Origin: CAYLPU01 sp964385635
Lineage (GTDB): Bacteria; Chloroflexota; Anaerolineae; B4-G1
Assembly (NCBI GenBank): GCA_964385635.1
Contig: CAYLPU010000021.1
Span: forward strand, 1 to 58,776
Direction: 5' to 3'
Length of the DNA stretch: 58,776 bases
Numbering within the stretch: the stretch's first letter is position 1; each line of letters begins with the position of its first letter. Below the pieces are notes generated by a model. That model did no database searches. It had not been told where the DNA came from and saw nothing but the letters and a program-made list of their open reading frames with translations. This document shows positions 16,914-25,393 of this stretch, piece after piece. A program made the translations under genes and the position numbers.

Positions 16914-17399
16914 CACCAATTCCTCGTACTCTCGTGGGTGAATCTGCGCGACGGCCCAGCCATCGTCAGACAGCCAGGCCGGGCTACCATCCAGTATCCG
17001 CAGCGTCCTCACCCACAGGCCCCGATACTGAGGCGGCGCGATGTAGACGTAATCAAACGGCTCTGCCCCAGGCCCCACCTTGCGAGCCAGAAAACCAAAC
17101 ACGTCGGCCCGCACTACCCGCGCCCCAGCCTCCAGTCGCGTGTGAGCCAGATTCTCACGGATAATATGCAACGCGGACCCCGCACGCTCCACAAAGACAC
17201 TCTCCGCTGCTCCCCGGCTCAGTGCCTCGATCCCGACCTGGCCAGTGCCAGCAAAGAGGTCCAGGAAGCGGCAGCCTATTATCTCGTTGCCAATGATACT
17301 GAAAAGAGCTGTCTTAGCCCGATCTGTGATGGGCCGTGTCCCTTCCCCCGGCACTGACTTCAGCCGATGTCCCTTTGCCTTGCCTGCGATAACTCGCAC
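16830..17399 (-). CDS. rsmD: RsmD-like 16S rRNA (guanine-N2)-methyltransferase
   Basis: This 189-residue protein starts at GTG 17399 behind GGAGGG. The start MRVIAGKAKGHRL, then TRPITDRAKTALFSIIG, FLDLFAGTGQVGIEALSRGA (SAM-binding motif I) and VFVERAGSAL are characteristic of RsmD, which methylates guanine 966 of 16S rRNA. The catalytic [DN]PP[YF] motif is replaced by APPQY (YIAPPQYRGLW), so the usual acidic or amide residue is missing at the first position. That may be a lineage variant. It is convergent with, and overlaps, the P-loop gene. Confidence 0.85.
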   Translation of the reverse strand: MRVIAGKAKGHRLKSVPGEGTRPITDRAKTALFSIIGNEIIGCRFLDLFAGTGQVGIEALSRGAAESVFVERAGSALHIIRENLAHTRLEAGARVVRADVFGFLARKVGPGAEPFDYVYIAPPQYRGLWVRTLRILDGSPAWLSDDGWAVAQIHPREYEELVLDHLELFDQRTYGSVMLCFYVKIQESR

Positions 17400-17456
17400 A
17401 GCATCCCTCCTCTTTGGTCACGTTCACACGTATGACTATACCCCACCATGTCATCA

Positions 17457-17484
17457 TTGACAAATCCACCAATTACAGTATTAT
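17457..17484 (+). promoter_or_regulatory. Near-consensus promoter giving a probably leaderless mRNA
   Basis: A perfect TTGACA (17457-17462) and TATTAT (17479-17484) are 16 nt apart. The ATG of the serine dehydratase is at 17494, only 9 nt after the -10 box, so transcription would begin at or within a few bases of the start codon. No Shine-Dalgarno is present. Confidence 0.65.
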
Positions 17485-17493
17485 CCTCACCGA

Positions 17494-19047
17494 ATGAGGC
17501 CTATCAGCATCCTAAACGACGTGCTCGGTCCCATCATGCGCGGGCCGTCCAGCTCGCACACGGCTGGGCCGTTCTTCATCGGCACGCTGGCTCGCGCCTT
17601 GCTGGGCGACGAGCCAGCATCAGTGACCTTCGCCTTCGACCCGGGCGGCTCCTTTGCGGAGGTATATCGCCAGCAGGGCAGCGACCTCGGTTTCGCCGCT
17701 GGCGTGATGGGGTGGTCCATCACCGATGAACGGTTTTCCAAGGCTCTCGACCTGGCCGCCGAGCAGGACATCCAGATCACCTTCGCCGTCGAACGATTGC
17801 CCGACGCCGATCACCCCAACACCGTCGAGATCCGGATGACCTCGCGAAGCGGGCAGCAGTTGCGCGCCGTGGCGCAGTCCGTTGGCGGTGGAGCAGTGAC
17901 ATTCACACAGGTGGCAGGCTGGCCGGTGCGATTCACCGGCGACGCCCACGAAGTGTTGGTCGCGTCGGAGGAAAGGTCAGAGACGACCGTGCACGCCCTC
18001 CTGACGCAGGATGGACAGGCCGTATGCCAACCGGCACGCCAGACCCGGGACGGCCAGGTGTTGCTCCACGCGCGGCGTTGGTCGCCGCTGGAGGCTAACG
18101 TCAAATCTGAGCTAAGATCGCTGCCGGGCGTACACAGTGTTTGGACAGCGCCCCCACTGTTTCTTGTGCAGCGTGGAGAGCCCCTGTTCTCCAGTGCTGC
18201 CGAAATGGTCGAACTGGCGGAGCGGTACAGCCGCTCGCTGGGCCAGCTCGCGCTGGCCTACGAGTCGGCACTGCTGGGGCTTCCAGAAAGCGAAGTGCTA
18301 AACGAGATAATCCATCGCTTTGAGATCATGCGGGCAGCCGTGCACCGCGGGCTGGAGGGAAACCTGCCGCCGATGCAATTGCTCCGTCCGAGCGCCCGTC
18401 AGGTCTACCAGGCCCAGGCGGAGGGGCGGGTGGCGGTAGGAGGACTCCACACCCGCGCGGCGGCCCGGGCGATGGCAGTGATGCACGTCAACGGCGGCAT
18501 GGGAGTGGTCTGCGCAGCACCGACGGCCGGTTCGGCAGGCGTCATCCCCGGCGTGGTGGTGACGCTCGCTGAAGAGAAAGGCTTAAACCAGAAGCAGGCA
18601 GCGCTGGCGCTACTGGCGGCATCAGCAGTCGGATTGATCGTGGCGCTGCGGGCCACGTTCGCGGCCGAGGAGGCGGGATGCCAGGTGGAGATCGGTGCTT
18701 CGGGCGCTATGGCTGCCGCTGCTGTGGTCGAGGCAGCAGGCGGCAGTGCGCGCCAGGCAACCGATGCGGCGGCGATCGCTCTCCAGAACACGATGGGGTC
18801 AATTTGTGACCCGGTCCAGGGCATCGTCGAGATCCCTTGTCACACGCGCAATGCGGTCGCGGCATCCGGAGCGTTCGTCTGTGCGGATCTTATCCTGGGC
18901 GGGTACGTCAATCCGATCCCGCTGGATGAGACGGTCGACGCCGTGTATGCTGTGGGCCAGATGTTGCCGCGCGAACTCAAGTGCACCGCGCTCGGGGGGC
19001 TGTCGCTGGCCCCTTCGGCGCTGGCGATGCCGCGCCTGAGACAATAG
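17494..19047 (+). CDS. sdaA: L-serine ammonia-lyase (dehydratase), fused beta-alpha, iron-sulfur dependent
   Basis: This 517-residue fusion has the beta domain (residues about 1-215, with MRGPSSSHTAGPFFIG) followed by the alpha domain. The alpha domain has CAAPTAGSAGVIPGVV and SICDPVQGIVEIPCHTRNA, whose cysteines hold the [4Fe-4S] cluster that binds serine. The reaction is L-serine to pyruvate and ammonia. It is monocistronic and apparently read from a leaderless transcript. Single-chain and split forms both occur in the family; this one is complete. Confidence 0.93.
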   Translation: MRPISILNDVLGPIMRGPSSSHTAGPFFIGTLARALLGDEPASVTFAFDPGGSFAEVYRQQGSDLGFAAGVMGWSITDERFSKALDLAAEQDIQITFAVERLPDADHPNTVEIRMTSRSGQQLRAVAQSVGGGAVTFTQVAGWPVRFTGDAHEVLVASEERSETTVHALLTQDGQAVCQPARQTRDGQVLLHARRWSPLEANVKSELRSLPGVHSVWTAPPLFLVQRGEPLFSSAAEMVELAERYSRSLGQLALAYESALLGLPESEVLNEIIHRFEIMRAAVHRGLEGNLPPMQLLRPSARQVYQAQAEGRVAVGGLHTRAAARAMAVMHVNGGMGVVCAAPTAGSAGVIPGVVVTLAEEKGLNQKQAALALLAASAVGLIVALRATFAAEEAGCQVEIGASGAMAAAAVVEAAGGSARQATDAAAIALQNTMGSICDPVQGIVEIPCHTRNAVAASGAFVCADLILGGYVNPIPLDETVDAVYAVGQMLPRELKCTALGGLSLAPSALAMPRLRQ

Positions 19048-19113
19048 GAGATTCTTCGCTACGCTCAGAATGACGAGCAAGCATCAGGGCGACTTTCGCG
19101 AACGCCGGTGCTG

Positions 19114-20310
19114 CTACGCCGTGCTGATCCTGCCAAGCGCACCAGAGATCCGCTCAAGCGCGGTCTGGATGTTCTGCATTGAGTTGGCGAAGCACAGCCG
19201 CAGATAACCCTCACCCGCGGCACCGAAGGCACTGCCCGGCAGCACCGCCACCCCGGCTTCCTCGAGTAAGTAATTGGCCAGCCAGGCAGACGTGCGGTCA
19301 AACGCGGTGATGTTCGGGAATGTGTAGAGCGCCCCCTGCGGCACACGACACCGGACGCCAGGAATCGCATTCAGGCCCGCCACGAGCACGTCTCTTCTCC
19401 GTTGGTACTCTGCCACAACCGCTTCGACCTGGCCCTGAGGCCCGGTCAACGCCTCCAGACCTGCGTACTGGGTGAACGTGGCGGTGCAGCCGATCGAGTG
19501 GGTCAGCAGCAGGGCAACCTGCTCGGCGAGTGGCTCTGGCATGATCCCAAAGCCGAGCCGCCAGCCGGTCATAGCGTACGTCTTGGAGAAACCATCGCAG
19601 ATCACTGTGCGCTCGGCCATGCCCGGCAGGCTGACGATGCTGGGCACAGACACGCCGTCGAACGTGACCCGGCTATAGATTTCGTCGGAGAGCACCCAGA
19701 TGTCGTGCCGTTGTGCCACGTCGGCGATGTGCTCGAGCATCGCCATCGGGAGCACGCCTCCGGTGGGGTTGCTGGGCGAATTGAGAACAATCAAGCGCGT
19801 ACAGTCGCTCACCGAGCGATCGAATATCTCCAGGTCGAAAGCGAAGTCATCTTCTTCGCGCAGGGGGACGGGCACCGAAACCCCACCAGCCACCCCGATC
19901 ATGGCGGAGTAGGTAGGGAATTCAGGATCGGGATAGATCACCTCGTCGCCTGGGCGGACGAGCGCCAGCGTGGGAAAAAACAGCGCTGGCTTAGCACCGG
20001 GTCCGACGACCACCTGAGACGGCCGTACCTCAATCCCCAACCGGCGACTGGCATCCTCGGCGATAGCCTGGCGCAGGGCCAGAAGACCGGCCGGCGGGTT
20101 ATAGCGGGTGTGCCCCTGCTGGATAGCCCGGATTCCAGCCTGCGCTATGTTCTCGAAGGTAGGCACATCCGGCTGCCCGATCTCCAGGTGGATGATCTCC
20201 CGGCCCTCGGCTTCCATAGCCTGGGCCTGGGCCAGCACCTGGTAGGCGCCTTCTGGGGCCAGGTGGTTGACACGTTCAGCGAAGGCTGTTGGCATTCTGG
20301 TCATCTTCAC
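19114..20310 (-). CDS. Class I/II pyridoxal-phosphate aminotransferase
   Basis: This 398-residue fold-type I aminotransferase has the PLP lysine in GFSKTYAMTGWRLGFG, the NSPSNPTGGVL motif with the Asn and Pro ring contacts, the LSDEIYSRVTFDG Asp/Tyr pair and YLRLCFANS with the carboxylate-binding Arg. It is closest in pattern to aspartate aminotransferases, transferring an amino group from an amino acid to a keto acid. Substrate specificity is not read. GTG 20310 follows GGAGGGG; ATG 20304 is an alternative. Confidence 0.92.
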   Translation of the reverse strand: MKMTRMPTAFAERVNHLAPEGAYQVLAQAQAMEAEGREIIHLEIGQPDVPTFENIAQAGIRAIQQGHTRYNPPAGLLALRQAIAEDASRRLGIEVRPSQVVVGPGAKPALFFPTLALVRPGDEVIYPDPEFPTYSAMIGVAGGVSVPVPLREEDDFAFDLEIFDRSVSDCTRLIVLNSPSNPTGGVLPMAMLEHIADVAQRHDIWVLSDEIYSRVTFDGVSVPSIVSLPGMAERTVICDGFSKTYAMTGWRLGFGIMPEPLAEQVALLLTHSIGCTATFTQYAGLEALTGPQGQVEAVVAEYQRRRDVLVAGLNAIPGVRCRVPQGALYTFPNITAFDRTSAWLANYLLEEAGVAVLPGSAFGAAGEGYLRLCFANSMQNIQTALERISGALGRISTA

Positions 20311-20330
20311 TTCATTTACCCCTCCTCCCC

Positions 20331-20357
20331 CCTTCCCTCTCCTGAGAGGGAGAGGGG
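20331..20357. repeat. Small C/G-skewed hairpin repeat
   Basis: A CCCTCTCCTGAGAGGG-type palindrome in a pyrimidine-rich run lies in the 56-bp gap between two PLP-enzyme genes. It resembles dispersed intergenic microrepeats and has no clear terminator tail. Confidence 0.35.
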
Positions 20358-20366
20358 AATGCTTGC

Positions 20367-21611
20367 CTACAGGCTGGACAGCGCGCGATCCAGGTCGGCG
20401 ATGATGTCCTCTGGGTTCTCCAGGCCCACTGAGAGACGGATCAACCCATCGTCAATGCCGACGGCGGCACGTTCCTCCGGCGTCATGTGCTCGTGAGTGA
20501 TCGTCGGCGGGTGCATGCAGATGGTCCGGCTCGTTCCGAATGTAACTGCGTGGACAATCAGCCCCAGGCTGTCCATCACTTTGGCAGCGCCTTCCATGCC
20601 GCCTGTCACCACGAAGGAGAGGAGTCCGCCGCCTGCCTTCATCTGGCGCTGGGCCAGTTTGTGCTGCGGGTGGTCCGGCAACCCGGGGTAGTTGACGTGC
20701 GATACCTTAGGATGGTCAGCCAGGAACTCGGCGACCTGTTGCGCGTTGACGCTGTGGCGCTCCATGCGCAGGGAGAGTGTCTCCAGGAATTGCAGCGTCA
20801 GCCAGGACTCGAAGGGCTGCATAATCGCACCGATGAATTCGGTAGTGTTCCAACGGATGTCCTCGACCAGCGCTTCCGGCCCGACAATCGCCCCGCCGAG
20901 CACACTACCGTTCCCGCACAAGAATTTGGTGATGGACAGCAGGACAACATCTGCCCCCAGTTCCATCGGCTCTTGCAGTGCAGCCGTCGAGATCGTATTG
21001 TCCACCAGCAATGGGATACCGTGGGCATGCGCGACGTCGGCTACCGCGGCGATGTCGGTCACGAACAGCGTGGGGTTGCTGGGCGTTTCGACCCACACCA
21101 GGCGGGTTCGCTCGTCTATCTCCTTGTCCCAGGATTGGGGAGCGGTGGGGTCTTCGACGAACCGAAACTCGACGTTGCAGTGCTCAGGGAAGATCGTGGC
21201 AGCCTGTTTGTACCCTTCGCCGAAAACGTTCAGACTGGTGACGACATTGTCGCCGGGCCGAGCCAGCGTGAAGACCAGATTGAACAGCGACTGCGAGCCG
21301 GAAGCCGCAGTAACAGCCGCCTCCCCGCCTTCCAACGACGCCAGCCGTTCCTCCAGCACGCTGGCCGTCGGTGTCTTGGTGCGACCGTAGACGGGATAGG
21401 GGATCTTGCCGAAGCACTCATACGGATAGGTCATAGACTGCACGATGGGCGGCACAAATGACCTGAATCGCTCCACATCCTTGAGCGGATGAAATCCGGC
21501 GTGCAGCGCCCTGGTGCTGAATCCCAGGTGTGCGTCTGGACGGACGCCTGGCTGCGCCTCGGGGTCATACTCCCACGGATCTCGCATAAAAAACAGTTTT
21601 TCAGTATGCAT
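20367..21611 (-). CDS. Cys/Met-metabolism PLP enzyme (cystathionine synthase/lyase or O-acetylhomoserine sulfhydrylase family)
   Basis: This 414-residue protein belongs to the gamma family of PLP enzymes. Evidence is STRALHAGFHP near the start, YGRTKTPTASVLEERLASLEGG, TAASGSQSLFNLVFTL, ETPSNPTLFVTDI, LLVDNTISTAA and the PLP-lysine segment LLSITKFLCGNGSVLGG. It acts by gamma- or beta-elimination/replacement on homocysteine-type substrates. SITKFLCG differs from the commoner SxTKYxxGH, so the exact reaction is open. It lies between an aminotransferase and an MttB gene on the same strand and could feed methionine or methyl-group metabolism. Confidence 0.88.
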   Translation of the reverse strand: MHTEKLFFMRDPWEYDPEAQPGVRPDAHLGFSTRALHAGFHPLKDVERFRSFVPPIVQSMTYPYECFGKIPYPVYGRTKTPTASVLEERLASLEGGEAAVTAASGSQSLFNLVFTLARPGDNVVTSLNVFGEGYKQAATIFPEHCNVEFRFVEDPTAPQSWDKEIDERTRLVWVETPSNPTLFVTDIAAVADVAHAHGIPLLVDNTISTAALQEPMELGADVVLLSITKFLCGNGSVLGGAIVGPEALVEDIRWNTTEFIGAIMQPFESWLTLQFLETLSLRMERHSVNAQQVAEFLADHPKVSHVNYPGLPDHPQHKLAQRQMKAGGGLLSFVVTGGMEGAAKVMDSLGLIVHAVTFGTSRTICMHPPTITHEHMTPEERAAVGIDDGLIRLSVGLENPEDIIADLDRALSSL

Positions 21612-21660
21612 ATCAACTCCTCACGTGCTGACTCATTGATCTCATTGATTCGCTGACTCG

Positions 21661-23109
21661 CTATTTGCTGTCAATCCACTCTTGCTCGCGCTCCACAATC
21701 TTCCTGATGTCCCGCCGCACGTCGGGGGGGAGGAGTTCGGGCTGATGACTGGCCAGGATTTCGTCTACCTGTTGGGCTGCCCGCTCCTCCATCGTGGTCG
21801 CGCCCCGATCCACCCACTGAGAGTAGGTACCCTTGTCCGCCAGATTGGAGTAATACGGCTCCCTGAAATGCCGCAGCGTGTGATCGTGGCTCAAGTAGTC
21901 TCCCGTCGGCCCCAGTTCATCAATGACATCCAGGGCCAGCGTCTCCTCCTCCACCACCACGCCAGCCGTGGCGGCCCGGACCCAGCCGATGAGGTCGTTG
22001 GCGATGACGATCAACTGGAGGGAGCCTTGCATCCCCGAATCCATAAACCCGACGTCGTGGACGATGTTGGCCCCGTGCATCAGCGCGGTGAATAGGCTCA
22101 ACGCCACCTCAGCACCGCACTGCTGATCCAACACTTTCGAATCGGTTGAGCCGCCCAGGCCGAAGACGGGCAGGTCGTAGTATCTCCCCATCTCGGTGGG
22201 GACACCTTGCTCGTCGGCCAGGACGTAGTTTCCGACCATCGTCTTCAGGTTGTAGGGGCCGCCGTTCCAGCCTGGGACCGCCACGGGCGTCCCTTCGCGC
22301 ACCAGTTGGGCGAGGACAATACCCAACAGGGTCCCCGCGTTCATAGCGGCCATGCAGCCGGCCGTCGTCGTCGGCGAGTTGACGCCGCCCGCATTGAGCG
22401 GAATGTAGATCAGCGGCAGCCCCTTCTCGGCCAGGTACATGCACTTTCGCAGCGATTCGGCGTTGGCGACCAGCCCCGACGTGACGTTGATGTAGCAGGT
22501 GGCGAAAGGGCGCTGCCGGAACGCCTCGACGCCCCCGGCCACAACCTCACACATCTTGATCGCCGCCACACACCCCTCGAAGTCGGGTGAGACGAAGACG
22601 ATGGGCTTGGTCGTGCAATTAAGCATGACCTCCATCTGGTACCGGTCGTAGATGCGCTGGTCTACATCTTCGGGCAGGAACGCGGACATGACAAACGATA
22701 TTCCAGGCAGCGTGTCCATCAGGATTGCCGCTTCCTCGACATCTTTGAGCACCGCCCGGCGCCGCTCCCCAGTATGATGATCGAGAATGTTGAGACAGTC
22801 GGAACCGCCGCCGTAGTAGGTGTTATACCCCCAGGCACGCATAGCGACCTTGCCATTGCGATCACTGAGGGTGATCCGCCTGGGAGCCACGGCCAGGGCC
22901 TTCTCGACCACGTGCTCGGGGATGTAAACCCGTGTGCCATCCACTCTTGCGCCACCCTTGACCAGTAGCCTCCTGGCATTCTCATCATGGACCTCAATCC
23001 CCACGCGTTCTAGAATCTCCAGACTGGCAATGTGAATCCGTTCACATTCTTGCAGGCCCATTCGAGAGTAATGAGCGCTGGTCTGACGCAATCCATGTGT
23101 CTCGATCAT
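21661..23109 (-). CDS. MttB-superfamily methyltransferase A (non-pyrrolysine)
   Basis: This 482-residue TIM-barrel protein of the trimethylamine methyltransferase family has the hallmarks LEILERVGIEVHDE, YYGGGSDCLNILDHHTGERR, TKPIVFVSPDF, AGTLLGIVLAQL, GLGGSTDSKVLDQQ and IVHDVGFMDSGMQGSL. The frame is uninterrupted with no in-frame TAG, so it is a non-pyrrolysine member like glycine-betaine methyltransferases. It would move a methyl group from a quaternary amine to Co(I) of a corrinoid protein. ATG 23109 follows GGGAGG. A consensus minus-strand promoter and an operator-like palindrome lie upstream, divergent from the FCD/GntR regulator. Confidence 0.92.
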   Translation of the reverse strand: MIETHGLRQTSAHYSRMGLQECERIHIASLEILERVGIEVHDENARRLLVKGGARVDGTRVYIPEHVVEKALAVAPRRITLSDRNGKVAMRAWGYNTYYGGGSDCLNILDHHTGERRRAVLKDVEEAAILMDTLPGISFVMSAFLPEDVDQRIYDRYQMEVMLNCTTKPIVFVSPDFEGCVAAIKMCEVVAGGVEAFRQRPFATCYINVTSGLVANAESLRKCMYLAEKGLPLIYIPLNAGGVNSPTTTAGCMAAMNAGTLLGIVLAQLVREGTPVAVPGWNGGPYNLKTMVGNYVLADEQGVPTEMGRYYDLPVFGLGGSTDSKVLDQQCGAEVALSLFTALMHGANIVHDVGFMDSGMQGSLQLIVIANDLIGWVRAATAGVVVEEETLALDVIDELGPTGDYLSHDHTLRHFREPYYSNLADKGTYSQWVDRGATTMEERAAQQVDEILASHQPELLPPDVRRDIRKIVEREQEWIDSK

Positions 23110-23193
23110 CTTCTCTACCTCCCTACAGAAACCGAATATGATAGATATAGGGGCTGTTGACTATCGAACTCGTCCTCATCTTCCTCTGAAAGC

Positions 23194-23210
23194 TTGGTAC
23201 ATCAGACCAA
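23194..23210. promoter_or_regulatory. Operator-like palindrome downstream of the MttB-A promoter
   Basis: TTGGT (23194-23198) and ACCAA (23206-23210) form an inverted repeat with a 7-nt spacer, about +11 to +27 relative to the predicted start of the MttB-A transcript. FCD/GntR regulators bind TTGGT...ACCAA-type sites, usually with a shorter spacer, and such a regulator is encoded divergently. CTGATATAT occurs beside this site (23215-23223) and again inside the regulator's own promoter (23650-23658), so it is a second candidate shared site. Confidence 0.45.
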
Positions 23211-23226
23211 AAAACTGATATATGAG

Positions 23227-23255
23227 ATTATAATATCTAATCTACCCGCTGTCAA
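23227..23255 (-). promoter_or_regulatory. Consensus promoter for MttB-A
   Basis: On the minus strand a perfect TTGACA (23255-23250) and a perfect TATAAT (23232-23227) are exactly 17 nt apart. The start would be near 23220, giving a leader of about 110 nt before ATG 23109. Confidence 0.85.
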
Positions 23256-23390
23256 CGTTCCGCAAAGCCTTGCCCCACACCGGTATCTTCTCGATATCTT
23301 GGGGCAAGGGCAGCGTAGGGCGGTTTTGCTAACCGCCACAGGGCCGGATAGCCAAATCCGACCTACTTTCGCCCCAACTTCTTGAGAAGT

Positions 23391-23555
23391 TACCCACACC
23401 AACAGGGCAATCGCATTTATAATGTCGGGCAGACTTTGGGACACCGAAAAGCCCTTTTTGCTCCCGCTGGATTGCCAAATCCAGTGGCTAGGGCCTGGAT
23501 CTGGCGATCCAGGCCGAGCGAATGGGATAAATGCGATTGCCCTACCCACACCAAC
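23391..23555. mobile_element. MITE-like element: nested-hairpin repeat copy 2 with flanking 13-bp direct repeats
   Basis: The core 23404-23542 is bounded by 16-bp perfect inverted repeats (23405-23420, GGGCAATCGCATTTAT; 23527-23542). Direct copies of tacccacaccaac lie just outside at 23391-23403 and 23543-23555. Inside are hairpins at 23467-23484 (CTGGATT, loop gcca) and 23492-23515 (GGCCTGGATC, loop tggc). A partial unit lies at 23344-23360. No coding sequence is visible. It fills the divergent gap 23110-23737 between MttB-A and the regulator. Confidence 0.65.
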
Positions 23556-23642
23556 GTCTGGATGGAAAACGCAGATGAACGCAGGTCTTCACAGAGAACA
23601 AACGGAACAACCAGCGTGAATCAGCGCCCAGATACATCAAGT

Positions 23643-23671
23643 TTGCCATCTGATATATTATGTGGTATAAT
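23643..23671 (+). promoter_or_regulatory. Promoter of the FCD/GntR regulator operon
   Basis: TTGCCA (23643-23648) and a perfect TATAAT (23666-23671) are 17 nt apart. The spacer holds CTGATATAT (23650-23658), also found near the start of the divergent MttB-A transcript, consistent with shared or autoregulatory control. Confidence 0.75.
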
Positions 23672-23737
23672 TCTCGCCGGCAAGAACCTCGCGGGCTGTT
23701 TGATGCGTACTTGTGGGCCTGGCACGGAGTTGCGCTG

Positions 23738-24424
23738 ATGGTTCGTTCGAAATCAGGTAACACCTCCAAGAACTTGATCTACAAGGAACTTCGTCGTTCC
23801 ATCATTATGGGACACCGCAAGCCGGGTGAGAGATTGAATCTGGAAGCGCTGGCCACGAGCCACGGTACCAGCGTCACGCCGGTGCGCGATGCGCTCCAGA
23901 TGCTCAGCCAGGAGGGGCTAGTAACGATCAAGCCCCGCTCCGGTTACTTCGTCACGCACCTCACCCTGAAGCAGTTGCGCGACATGCTTGAACTGCGCGC
24001 AATCCTCGAAGTGGCCTCCATCGAACGAGCCGCGACCCAGATCACCGCTGAGCAACTTGAGCGACTCGAACATATCCACGCTGGCTACACTGGCGACGAC
24101 GACGAATCCTACGACCGCTATACGAGCGAGAACCGGCATTTCCACTACCTGGTCGCTGAAGCATCGGGCAACCACGAATTAGCAGAGATGTTGGGCCACT
24201 TGCATGATCGGTTGTCTCGTTTCATGGTCCTGTGCTACGCTGGCGAGACGCTGCAGCCCAGACACGCGCGCCTCGTCGAAGCACTGCGTACCCACGACGT
24301 CGCGGTAGCCCGCCAGGCAATGCTCGACGAAATCAACGAAACCCGCGAGACCATTCTGGAGTGCATCATCCAAGAAGAGGAAGCCTTCTGGCGTCTGGGC
24401 AATCGAGACAACTCGAGTGAATAG
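23738..24424 (+). CDS. GntR-family transcriptional regulator, FCD subfamily
   Basis: This 228-residue regulator has an N-terminal winged helix (NLIYKELRRSIIMGHRKPGE, then LEALATSHGTSVTPVRDALQ and GLVTIKPRSGYFVT) and a C-terminal all-helical FCD domain. The FCD metal/ligand positions lie in LELRAILEVASIERAA, ENRHFHYLVAEASGN and QPRHARLVEALRTHD. ATG 23738 is chosen because ACGGAG precedes it and conserved sequence begins there. It heads the corrinoid methyltransferase operon and is divergent from MttB-A. Its ligand is probably a methylated substrate or its product (inference). Confidence 0.92.
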   Translation: MVRSKSGNTSKNLIYKELRRSIIMGHRKPGERLNLEALATSHGTSVTPVRDALQMLSQEGLVTIKPRSGYFVTHLTLKQLRDMLELRAILEVASIERAATQITAEQLERLEHIHAGYTGDDDESYDRYTSENRHFHYLVAEASGNHELAEMLGHLHDRLSRFMVLCYAGETLQPRHARLVEALRTHDVAVARQAMLDEINETRETILECIIQEEEAFWRLGNRDNSSE

Positions 24425-24488
24425 AACCACTCGATAAGTCGGACGCCACATCGTAACATACACAATCAGGGAGGAAAGAACTAAGGAA

Positions 24489-25352
24489 ATGAAAACGATT
24501 CTGAAAAGCGCACGGAAGACAGTGACCATCAGCCCCGACAGGCCGACGGTCATCATCGGCGAGCGGATCAACCCCACAGGCAAGAAGCGGTTGGCTGCCG
24601 CTCTCGCCGAGGGCAATTTGGAGATTATTGGCATAGAGGCCGAGGCGCAGGTGGAGGCGGGCGCCGACGTGCTGGATGTCAACGTCGGTGCGGCCGGTGT
24701 GGACGAAGTAGACTTGCTGCCCAGGGCCGTGCGTCTCGTGATGGAAACGGTCGACGCGCCGGTGTGCATAGATAGCGCCAACATCGAGGCGTTGCGAGCC
24801 GCGCTAGTCGTTCACAAGGAGTTGGCGCCGGAGGGCAAGCCACTCATCAACTCCGTCAACGGCGAGGAGGAGCGCCTGGAATTGGTGCTGCCCTTGGTGG
24901 CCGAGTACAAGACAGCCGTCATCGGCCTGGCTATGGACAACGATGGCATCCCCCCGACAGCGGAGAAACGTCTGGCAGTGGCCCGCAAGATCATTGAGCG
25001 GGCAGAGGCGCTGGGGATCCCCCGCGAGGACGTGGTCGTCGACTGTCTGGCGCTGACGGTGGGCGCCGAATCGCGCGCGGGCCTGGTCACCCTGGAGGCA
25101 ATCCGGATGGTGCACGAGGAGTTGGGCGTCAATATGACGCTGGGGGCCAGTAATGTCTCCTTTGGCCTGCCAGATCGCGAGGTGATCAACTGGGCCTTCC
25201 TCGCTATGGCAATCCAGCGGGGCGTGAACTGCCCTATCGTGAACGCGGCCAAGGTGCGTCCGGCCATCCTGGCCACCGACCTCCTGCTGGGGCGCGACGA
25301 GTACGCCATGCGCTATATCAAAGCCTACAAGAAGAAAAAGCGAGGTTCGTAA
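24489..25352 (+). CDS. Pterin-dependent methyltransferase (methylcorrinoid:tetrahydrofolate, MtgA/AcsE-like)
   Basis: This 287-residue dihydropteroate-synthase-fold protein has IIGERINPTGKKRL at the start, GADVLDVNVGAAGVDEVDLL, APVCIDSANIEAL, KPLINSVNGEEERL, AVIGLAMDNDGIPP and LGASNVSFGLPDREVINWAF. These are the pterin-binding loops of MeTr-type enzymes. It would move the methyl group from the methylated corrinoid protein to tetrahydrofolate, giving methyl-THF for the Wood-Ljungdahl or oxidative C1 route. It is the only such gene in the window, so the surrounding MttB enzymes may all feed it. Confidence 0.92.
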   Translation: MKTILKSARKTVTISPDRPTVIIGERINPTGKKRLAAALAEGNLEIIGIEAEAQVEAGADVLDVNVGAAGVDEVDLLPRAVRLVMETVDAPVCIDSANIEALRAALVVHKELAPEGKPLINSVNGEEERLELVLPLVAEYKTAVIGLAMDNDGIPPTAEKRLAVARKIIERAEALGIPREDVVVDCLALTVGAESRAGLVTLEAIRMVHEELGVNMTLGASNVSFGLPDREVINWAFLAMAIQRGVNCPIVNAAKVRPAILATDLLLGRDEYAMRYIKAYKKKKRGS

Positions 25353-25393
25353 GGAACAATCTGATCTTTGCTGACGGTGGCGAAAGGACGGGT

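Noticed and set aside
23660..23737. Longer N-terminus for the FCD/GntR regulator
   Set aside because: The frame is open from 23660, but that would start inside the -10 box; ATG 23738 has a ribosome site and conserved sequence begins there.
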